Shown here in pieces: positions 58,315 to 64,000 of a DNA stretch of 64,000 nucleotides (position 1 is its first letter; every line of letters begins with the position of its first letter). A program made the position numbers and the translations under genes. The DNA is from Mesorhizobium sp. WSM3860. GTDB lineage: Bacteria; Pseudomonadota; Alphaproteobacteria; Rhizobiales; Rhizobiaceae. Location of the stretch: contig NZ_NSGF01000001.1 of NCBI RefSeq assembly GCF_002294995.1, positions 1 through 64,000 of the forward strand, written 5' to 3'. Under the pieces are notes generated by a model that saw only the letters and a program-made list of their open reading frames with translations, had not been told where the DNA came from and searched no databases.

Positions 58315-58947
58315 ATGGCCTATACATCGCTCAAGTCGGCGTCAAAAGCCTTCGACCAGCACAAGCGCCTGATCGTCCTCCAGGTCGCCGCCGTGACGGC
58401 CATCGTCCTGCTGTTGTTCTCCAAGCCGTTCCTCGGTGAGGGCTCGAGCGGACACGAGCTGATGGAGACGACCGGCTTCGGCCTCGTGCTCGTCTGCTTT
58501 CTCGGCCGGCTATGGAGCATCCTTTATGTCGGCGGCAAGAAGAACGCCGAACTGGTCGTCTCCGGTCCGTTCTCGATGACCCGCAACCCGCTCTACTTCT
58601 TCTCGACCATCGGAGCGGTCGGCATCGGGCTGATGTTCGGATCGGTGCTGGCCGCCGCGATGCTTGGTCTTGCAAGCTTCCTCGTCTTCCGGTTCACCGC
58701 CGGCCGGGAGGCCGAGTTCCTGTCCGGCAAGTTCGGCGCCGCCTACACGGCCTATGCCGAGCGGACGCCGCGTTTCTGGCCGAATCCGATGCTCTACCGC
58801 GACGAGGACCAATGGGTCTTTTCCACCAGCGCGCTGAAAAGCACGTTCCGGGACGGTCTATATTTTCTGGTCTTCTTTCCGCTTATCGAGGCGGTCGAGC
58901 ATTTTCGCATGAGCGGCATGCTGCCGACCTTGTTCACAATCTACTGA
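58315..58947 (+). CDS. Isoprenylcysteine carboxyl methyltransferase-type membrane protein
   Basis: The 210-aa protein has about four membrane segments and the PEMT/ICMT motif ELVVSGPFSMTRNPLYFF followed by GREAEFLSGKFGAAYTAYAE. Such enzymes methylate small lipids or thiols in bacteria using SAM. The substrate is unknown. It is divergent from the two-component genes. Confidence 0.82.
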   Translation: MAYTSLKSASKAFDQHKRLIVLQVAAVTAIVLLLFSKPFLGEGSSGHELMETTGFGLVLVCFLGRLWSILYVGGKKNAELVVSGPFSMTRNPLYFFSTIGAVGIGLMFGSVLAAAMLGLASFLVFRFTAGREAEFLSGKFGAAYTAYAERTPRFWPNPMLYRDEDQWVFSTSALKSTFRDGLYFLVFFPLIEAVEHFRMSGMLPTLFTIY

Positions 58948-59066
58948 TTGCGATTGGGCATTTCGCTGCCCGATCTAAAAAGCCCGGCGATTGCACCCCA
59001 AAAGAAGTCAGGGGCAAAGCTGGCGAAGCATATACCTCTTTATGACTTGGGCTGTTGGGCTGCGTG

Positions 59067-59252
59067 ATGGACGTTCGCACATCGAAACACAATACGCGCG
59101 GACGGTTGTCGGTGTTTGAACTCGACGCGTTGCGAGAAGCGTTCAAACGATCGGTTCGCGAGAACAACGTCACGGAAATCCAGTGGGCCGACCACGCCGA
59201 GCTTTTCGTCAAAAGCGCGATCGGCAAGGAAAGTCGCGTCCTCCGAGCCTAA
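59067..59252 (+). CDS. Small hypothetical protein
   Basis: The 61-aa product begins MDVRTSKHNTRGRLSVFELD and continues into a helical, charged stretch (ALREAFKRSVRENNVTEIQW). It has no membrane span. ATG 59067 is preferred to TTG 59055. Composition looks like a real soluble protein, but no family is recognised. Confidence 0.5.
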   Translation: MDVRTSKHNTRGRLSVFELDALREAFKRSVRENNVTEIQWADHAELFVKSAIGKESRVLRA

Positions 59253-59296
59253 AGGGCGTCGCGTCGAGTTCCGCCCGCGCCACCCATCAGGTCGGC

Positions 59297-59515
59297 TTAG
59301 CCGTTGCCTCCGCCGCGCGCGCCGCGCCTCGTGCTTTCCAAAAGGATCGCCAGGCAGCCGATCAGGATCAGGACAGCGCCGAGGAGCGGCGGCAGCGCCA
59401 GAAGCTTCACGGCGCCAGCGACCAAAGCGATCAGAAGCAGCGCCAGAAGCGCAAGGCTGCCGTCGTCGACGAACATGCCGACGAGCTCCTTCAGGACAAG
59501 GCGGACGATTTTCAT
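59297..59515 (-). CDS. Small two-span membrane protein, hypothetical
   Basis: The 72-aa product begins MKIVRLVLKELVGMFVDDGS and has two hydrophobic segments (LALLALLLIALVAGAVKLLA and LLGAVLILIGCLAILL), ending in an Arg/Gly-rich tail. Such small proteins are frequent in Mesorhizobium-like genomes. It lies 92 bases downstream of the COG4280-type gene and in the same direction. Confidence 0.68.
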   Translation of the reverse strand: MKIVRLVLKELVGMFVDDGSLALLALLLIALVAGAVKLLALPPLLGAVLILIGCLAILLESTRRGARGGGNG

Positions 59516-59583
59516 CGGGCAATTCCCTTAGAGCGGTCCACCATTTCACGGCAACGGCAAACCGCGCTGTTTCTTCTTTGACC

Positions 59584-59628
59584 GCAATTCCGGACGGAAA
59601 ACCGGGTTCATACTTTTCCTGGAATTGC
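59584..59628. repeat. Palindromic intergenic repeat, family C
   Basis: Outer arms GCAATTCC and GGAATTGC with inner 'ggacggaaaacc' and 'tacttttcc'. The element overlaps the 3' end of the COG4280-type gene and supplies its stop codon. Confidence 0.8.
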
Positions 59629-60369
59629 TTTTGCGGCCGCGGCGTGGACGTTGCGCAGCCAGCGCACCATGGCAAAGGATGCCGCGGCGATGACGACGAA
59701 GATGGCAAGGAGAGCAAAATCCTCGCCCGGCCATTCGGAGCCGAGGCCTTCGCCTGTCCAGAACACGCCGAAGCTGGTCAGCATCAGGCCGACGACGAAT
59801 TTGAGCGCGTTTTCCGGCACGCGCGCCAGCGGCCGGTGCACGGCGAGGCCGATCAGCATCACCAGCACGAATGCGGCCAGCGCTCCGAGACTGGCATAGA
59901 GCGTCTGGCCATGCGCGGTGCCGACCGCAATGACGATGAACACCACCTCGACCCCTTCGAGCAGCACCGCCTTGAAGGCCGCCACGCCGGCCAGATAGCC
60001 GGCGCGACGGTCGTTGGCCTGGCGGGTCAGCGCGTCGGTTTCCCTGGAAAAGGCTGCGTCTTCGTCGCGGAGCGCGATGATGCCGGCGCTGCGCAGGATC
60101 GCCTTGCGCAGCCAGCGCATGCCGAACAGGATAAGAAGCACGCCGACCGCGAATTGCAGGAGCGTGATCGGGATCAGCTGCAGCAGCGGTCGGAAAGCCA
60201 GCACCAGCGCCGCCAGCACGGCGAGCGCCGAGACGGCGCCTGTCAGCGCCTGGCGCCAGCCGCGCGTCACGCCGACGGCCAGCACGATGGTGAAGGCTTC
60301 GACCACCTCGACAAAGGACGCCAGGAAGGAAGCGGCCACGGTGGAGAGAACGGGCGTCAGTTCATGCAT
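59608..60369 (-). CDS. Multi-span membrane protein of COG4280 type (FTR1/GDT1-like repeat)
   Basis: The 253-aa protein has about seven membrane segments in two related halves: SFVEVVEAFTIVLAVGVTRG near the N-terminus and LEGVEVVFIVIAVGTAHG about 120 residues later. The paired acidic helices suggest an ion or metal transporter; specificity is unknown. MHELTPVLS at 60369 is used as start, as upstream in-frame sequence looks non-coding. The last residues AIPGKV and the stop lie within the family C repeat. Confidence 0.8.
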   Translation of the reverse strand: MHELTPVLSTVAASFLASFVEVVEAFTIVLAVGVTRGWRQALTGAVSALAVLAALVLAFRPLLQLIPITLLQFAVGVLLILFGMRWLRKAILRSAGIIALRDEDAAFSRETDALTRQANDRRAGYLAGVAAFKAVLLEGVEVVFIVIAVGTAHGQTLYASLGALAAFVLVMLIGLAVHRPLARVPENALKFVVGLMLTSFGVFWTGEGLGSEWPGEDFALLAIFVVIAAASFAMVRWLRNVHAAAAKAIPGKV

Positions 60370-60572
60370 GAATGGGCACCGAGGTCCGTGTTTCGCCGCC
60401 TTTTGGGAAGGCGGGGCCGGTCCAGCCTTGTTCAACAGGCGATGACGCACAAAGTATGGCGGATGGATGAATCGGCCGTCGCCGGCTGCACATTCTCGAC
60501 CGCGGCGGCCAACTTGCGCCCGTGCGCATGCCGGTGGCATAAGGCCATGCTCATCAGAGGAAGCGGCTTCAG

Positions 60573-62066
60573 ATGACGTTATCGGTGAGACACCTCCCCC
60601 TGCGCACGCCGATCGACGGCCGGCACCGGCAGATGATGATCGACGGTGAATGGCGCGATTCGGCGAGCGGCCGGACGTTCGAGACGCGCAACCCCGCCAC
60701 CGGCGCGGTGCTGGGCACCGTGCCGCTTGCGGATTCCAGGGACATCGATCTGGCGGTGGCCGCCGCACGGCGCGCCTTCGAGGGACCGTGGAGCCGCTTC
60801 AAGCCCTATGAGCGCCAGCTGCTGCTGTTGAAGATCGCCGATGTGATGGAACGGCATTGGGAAGAGCTGGCGCTTTCCGACACCACCGACATGGGCATGC
60901 CGATCACCCGCACCTTGGCCAACAGGAACCGCGTGCTCGGCATGCTGCGCTTCTATGCCGGCATGGCGACGTCGATCCACGGCCAGACGATGGGCAATTC
61001 GCTGCCCGGCGAGATCGTCTCCTATACGCGCAAGGAACCGGTCGGCGTGGTCGGCGCGATCATTCCGTGGAATGCGCCCACCGCCGCCTCGATCTGGAAG
61101 ATCGGCCCGGCCTTGGCCACCGGCTGCACCATCGTGCTGAAACCGTCGGAAGAGGCACCGCTGACGCCGCTCCTGATCGCCGACCTGATGCAGGAAGCCG
61201 GCGTGCCGCCGGGCGTCGTCAATGTCGTGACCGGCACGGGCGCGGAGGCCGGTGCGCCGCTCGCGGCGCATATGGATGTCGACAAGGTGGTCTTCACCGG
61301 CTCGACCGCCACCGGCCAGGCAATCCTGCGCGCCTCGGCCGCCAACATGAAGCGCGTGTCGCTGGAGCTTGGCGGCAAGTCGCCGGTGATCGTTCTCGCC
61401 GATGCCGACATCGAGCGCGCCGTGCCGGTGGCAGCCATGTCGGTCTTCGCCAATTCCGGCCAGGTCTGCATCGCCGGCTCCCGGCTCTTCGTCGAGCGGC
61501 CGATCTATGACGAATTCGTCGAACGCGTCGCGGCCTTCGCGGCAAAGCTGCGGATCGGCGACGGCGCCGACCCCGAGACCGAGATCGGACCGCTGATCTC
61601 GCCAAGACAGCTCGAGCGCGTCACAGGCTTCATAGAGGACGGCGCGCGCGAGGGCGCGCGTCTGGTGACGGGCGGCACGCGGATCACCGAAGGCGCCTTG
61701 GCCGCCGGGAACTTCCTCACGCCCGGCGTGTTTTCCGGCGTCACCGACGCCATGCGCATCGCGCGCGAGGAAATCTTCGGGCCGATCATCTCGGCGCTGC
61801 CCTTCGACACGCTCGACGAGGCGGTGCGGCGCGGCAACGACACGCCCTACGGTCTCGGCGCCGGCGTGTTCACCAAGGATGTCGGCAAGGCGCACCAGCT
61901 CGCCAACCGGCTGCGCGCCGGCTCGGTCTGGGTCAACACCTATCACGCGATCGACCCGGCCGTGCCCTTCGGCGGCTACAAGATGAGCGGTTACGGACGC
62001 GAGGGCGGCGCCGAGCATCTCGACGAATATCTCAACACCAAGGGCGTCTGGATCAGGATCGATTGA
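60573..62066 (+). CDS. NAD(P)-dependent aldehyde dehydrogenase
   Basis: The 497-aa enzyme is of the ALDH superfamily: PWNAPTAASIWKIGPALATG, FTGSTATGQAIL, the general base Glu in LELGGKSPVI and the nucleophile Cys in NSGQVCIAGSRLFVE, then EEIFGPIISALPFD. The substrate is not readable. It is 165 bases upstream of a luciferase-like monooxygenase in the same direction, so the pair may act on related aldehydes. Confidence 0.93.
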   Translation: MTLSVRHLPLRTPIDGRHRQMMIDGEWRDSASGRTFETRNPATGAVLGTVPLADSRDIDLAVAAARRAFEGPWSRFKPYERQLLLLKIADVMERHWEELALSDTTDMGMPITRTLANRNRVLGMLRFYAGMATSIHGQTMGNSLPGEIVSYTRKEPVGVVGAIIPWNAPTAASIWKIGPALATGCTIVLKPSEEAPLTPLLIADLMQEAGVPPGVVNVVTGTGAEAGAPLAAHMDVDKVVFTGSTATGQAILRASAANMKRVSLELGGKSPVIVLADADIERAVPVAAMSVFANSGQVCIAGSRLFVERPIYDEFVERVAAFAAKLRIGDGADPETEIGPLISPRQLERVTGFIEDGAREGARLVTGGTRITEGALAAGNFLTPGVFSGVTDAMRIAREEIFGPIISALPFDTLDEAVRRGNDTPYGLGAGVFTKDVGKAHQLANRLRAGSVWVNTYHAIDPAVPFGGYKMSGYGREGGAEHLDEYLNTKGVWIRID

Positions 62067-62125
62067 CGGTCTGTATCCGGTCGCGTTTCGTTGAATAGCG
62101 GGACGGCTTCAACTATTTGCGTTGC

Positions 62126-62170
62126 GCAATTCCGAAGCGGAAGGCCGTCGTACGTTTTTCCTGGTATTGC
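62126..62170. repeat. Palindromic intergenic repeat, family C
   Basis: Outer arms GCAATTCC and GGTATTGC, one mismatch, with inner 'gcggaaggcc' and 'tacgtttttcc'. It lies between the aldehyde dehydrogenase and monooxygenase genes. Confidence 0.75.
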
Positions 62171-62230
62171 GCTGGAGCAACACAAGAATACGAGCGGCTC
62201 AGCGGGCCGCTCTGACGCGGAACGGAGCGC

Positions 62231-63250
62231 ATGAAGAAGATCGGGTTTCTGTCGTTCGGGCACTGGTCACCCTCCCCGCAATCGGGCACACGCACGGGCG
62301 CCGACGCGCTCTTGCAATCGATCGACCTTGCGGTCGCGGCCGAGGAGCTCGGCGCCGACGGCGCCTATTTCCGCGTCCACCATTTCGCCCGCCAGCTCGC
62401 CTCGCCGTTTCCGCTGCTTGCCGCGGCCGGCGCGAAGACCAAGCGCATCGAGCTCGGCACCGCGGTCATCGACATGCGCTACGAGAACCCGCTCTACATG
62501 GCCGAAGATGCCGGTGCGGCCGACCTCATCGCCGGCGGCCGGCTGCAGCTCGGCATCAGCCGCGGCTCGCCCGAGCAGGTGATCGATGGCTGGCGCTATT
62601 TCGGCTACGTGCCGGAAGAGGGCAGGACGGATGCCGACATGGCGCGCCGCCACGCCGAGATCTTCCTCGATCTGTTGCGCGGCGAAGGCTTTGCCCAGCC
62701 AAATCCGCGGCCGATGTTTCCCAATCCGCCTGGCCTGCTGAGGCTCGAACCATTCTCGGCGGGCTTGCGCGAGCGCATCTGGTGGGGTGCGGCCACCGAC
62801 GCCACTGCCGTGTGGGCGGCCAAGCTTGGCATGAACCTGCAGAGCTCGACGTTGAAGTTCGACGAAAGCGGTGAGCCGCTGCATGTCCAGCAGGCCAAGC
62901 AGATCAGGGCTTACCGCGCCGCCTGGAAGGAAGCGGGCCACGCGAGGGAGCCGCGCGTGTCGGTCAGCCGCAGCATTTTTGCTCTCGTCAACGACATGGA
63001 CCGCGCTTATTTCGGCGGCAGCGAGGGCGAGGATCATTTCGGCTATATCGAGCCGGAAAAGCGCGCCGTGTTCGGCCGCACCTACGCCGCCGAACCGGAC
63101 AAGCTGGTGGAGCAGCTCAGGCAAGACGAGGCGATCGCCGAGGCCGACACGCTGCTGCTCACCGTGCCCAACCAGCTCGGCGTCGACTACAACGCCCATG
63201 TCATCGAGGCGATCCTGAAGCACGTCGCGCCGGCCATGGGGTGGCGGTGA
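62231..63250 (+). CDS. Luciferase-like (LLM class) flavin-dependent monooxygenase
   Basis: The 339-aa protein begins MKKIGFLSFGHWSPSPQSGT. It shows the bacterial luciferase-like TIM barrel: AVAAEELGADGAYFRVHHFA, IELGTAVIDMRYENPLYMAE, DLIAGGRLQLGISRGSPEQV, and WWGAATDATAVWAAKLGMNL. It would use reduced FMN and oxygen; the substrate is unknown. The start follows GGAGCGC. It is likely to be co-transcribed with the aldehyde dehydrogenase unless the repeat blocks it. Confidence 0.9.
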   Translation: MKKIGFLSFGHWSPSPQSGTRTGADALLQSIDLAVAAEELGADGAYFRVHHFARQLASPFPLLAAAGAKTKRIELGTAVIDMRYENPLYMAEDAGAADLIAGGRLQLGISRGSPEQVIDGWRYFGYVPEEGRTDADMARRHAEIFLDLLRGEGFAQPNPRPMFPNPPGLLRLEPFSAGLRERIWWGAATDATAVWAAKLGMNLQSSTLKFDESGEPLHVQQAKQIRAYRAAWKEAGHAREPRVSVSRSIFALVNDMDRAYFGGSEGEDHFGYIEPEKRAVFGRTYAAEPDKLVEQLRQDEAIAEADTLLLTVPNQLGVDYNAHVIEAILKHVAPAMGWR

Positions 63251-63331
63251 GCAAGGCGCGCGACCTGGAGCTTCGGGCCGGCCACGCTCTGCTATTGCCC
63301 GACGGCGCAGCGAGCCTCCTTACCATCGATA

Positions 63332-63361
63332 TTGACACCTGATAAAATGTCGCCCTACTTT
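63332..63361 (+). promoter_or_regulatory. Promoter of the sugar-binding protein gene
   Basis: TTGACA at 63332-63337 and TACTTT at 63356-63361 are 18 bases apart. The operator-like palindromes begin 3 bases downstream, over the expected start of transcription. Confidence 0.7.
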
Positions 63362-63363
63362 GC

Positions 63364-63387
63364 GTAATCGGTTACGTAACCGATTAC
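63364..63387. promoter_or_regulatory. Tandem LacI-family-type operator
   Basis: Two adjoining 12-mers, GTAATCGGTTAC (63364-63375) and GTAACCGATTAC (63376-63387), are each near-palindromes centred on CG and are exact reverse complements of each other, so 63363-63388 is one perfect 26-bp palindrome. The layout fits LacI/GalR repressors controlling sugar uptake. The regulator is not in the window. Confidence 0.78.
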
Positions 63388-63411
63388 GGAGGATCAAAAG
63401 TGGAGGAAAGC

Positions 63412-64000
63412 ATGAGCAAGGTTTCAAACACGCACCGCCTCGACCTGGGCTCGTTGTCGCGTCGTCGGTTCCTCAAGACCAGCGCGCTGGCGGCCGGCGC
63501 GCTTGCGCTGCCGTTCGGCCCGGCCTTTGCAGCCGACAAGCCGAAGGTCGGCCTGGTCATGAAGTCTTTAGCCAACGAGTTCTTCAAGCAGATGCAGGCC
63601 GGTGCAGAGGACTATGCGGCCAAGAACAAGGACAAGTTCGATTTCGCGGCCGTCGGCATGAAGGACGAGCGCGATTTCGCCGCCCAGGTCGACGCGATCG
63701 AGAACTTCATCACCCAGAACTACAACATCATCGTGGTGGCGCCGGCCGATTCGAAGGCGATGGTCACGCCGATCGCCAAGGCGCTGAAGGCCGGCATCAA
63801 GGTCATCAACATCGACGTCGCGCTCGACGAGGAGGCCAAGAAGAAGGCCGGCGTCGACCTCGCCTTCTTCGGGCCGGACAACCGCGCCGGCGCCAAGCTC
63901 GCCGGCGATGCGCTCGGCAAGGCGCTGGGCAAGGGCGGCAAGGTCGTGATTCTGGAAGGCAATCCGGAAGCCGACAACGCCAAGCAGCGCAAGCTCGGCT
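63412..64000 (+). CDS. Ribose-type sugar ABC transporter substrate-binding protein (partial, cut by window edge)
   Basis: At least 196 residues are present. The N-terminus has a twin-arginine signal, SRRRFLKTSALAAGALALPF, with cleavage near AFAADK. The periplasmic-binding-protein type 1 domain follows: KVGLVMKSLANEFFKQMQAG, AIENFITQNYNIIVVAPADS and ILEGNPEADNAKQRK. It is probably the first gene of a CUT2 sugar importer. GGAGGAAA precedes the ATG. The 3' end lies outside the window. Confidence 0.9.
   Translation, partial: MSKVSNTHRLDLGSLSRRRFLKTSALAAGALALPFGPAFAADKPKVGLVMKSLANEFFKQMQAGAEDYAAKNKDKFDFAAVGMKDERDFAAQVDAIENFITQNYNIIVVAPADSKAMVTPIAKALKAGIKVINIDVALDEEAKKKAGVDLAFFGPDNRAGAKLAGDALGKALGKGGKVVILEGNPEADNAKQRKLG

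Overview
The window is GC-rich, densely coded alphaproteobacterial chromosome, most likely from the Rhizobiales and probably close to Mesorhizobium. This rests on gene content and order (secB/fxsA/tim44/mltA, dnaQ/coaE/aroE/maf/ppsR, hemE/hemJ/rho, mnmE/mnmG/rsmG/parA/parB/holA), parS palindromes, GANTC sites at the origin, and several families of short palindromic intergenic repeats. No phage, plasmid, IS transposase, rRNA or CRISPR was found. The species assignment is inference.

Region by region. 0-3.5 kb: a tRNA-Leu(CAG) with promoter and terminator, an MBL-like DUF4336 gene, and a two-gene unit in which a cyclic-nucleotide-binding domain is fused to a thioredoxin-reductase-like flavoprotein lacking its CxxC, followed by a UBP-type zinc finger protein. 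3.5-14.8 kb: an Asp/Glu racemase-like gene with a D-amino-acid dehydrogenase, the reverse transsulfuration pair (cystathionine beta-synthase and gamma-lyase), a large FAD/NAD(P)-binding protein, and a taurine/sulfonate operon (SBP, ATPase, permease, a 61-aa protein, 2OG dioxygenase). The two soluble tau products carry no Cys and no Met beyond the initiator. 14.8-22.2 kb: RlpA-like protein, PHA depolymerase, a transglutaminase-like protein, and the xre/smr/mltA/tim44 cluster, fxsA and secB.

22.4-39.9 kb is the replication-origin domain. dnaQ, coaE, aroE, maf and ppsR run leftward; hemE, hemJ, rho, mnmE, mnmG, rsmG, parA and parB run mostly rightward. The ~400-bp gap between ppsR and hemE has DnaA-box-like sites, GANTC sites and an AT-rich stretch beside hemE, and sits where Caulobacter and Rickettsia carry oriC. 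Four parS-like palindromes lie 7-9 kb to the right, by mnmE and in rsmG, next to parAB.

40-48 kb: the branched-chain 2-oxoacid dehydrogenase operon (E1 alpha, E1 beta, E2, E3), a saccharopine-dehydrogenase-family gene divergent from an Lrp/AsnC regulator, and a decayed GIY-YIG gene flanked by a perfect 64-bp inverted repeat. 48-55.6 kb: a carbohydrate ABC importer with a Gfo/Idh/MocA-aldo/keto reductase fusion and a divergent AraC regulator. 55.6-64 kb: a two-component system with an embedded DUF1232 gene, membrane proteins, an aldehyde dehydrogenase, a luciferase-like monooxygenase, and the start of a ribose-type sugar-binding protein behind a promoter with tandem LacI-type operator half-elements. 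The right edge cuts that last gene.
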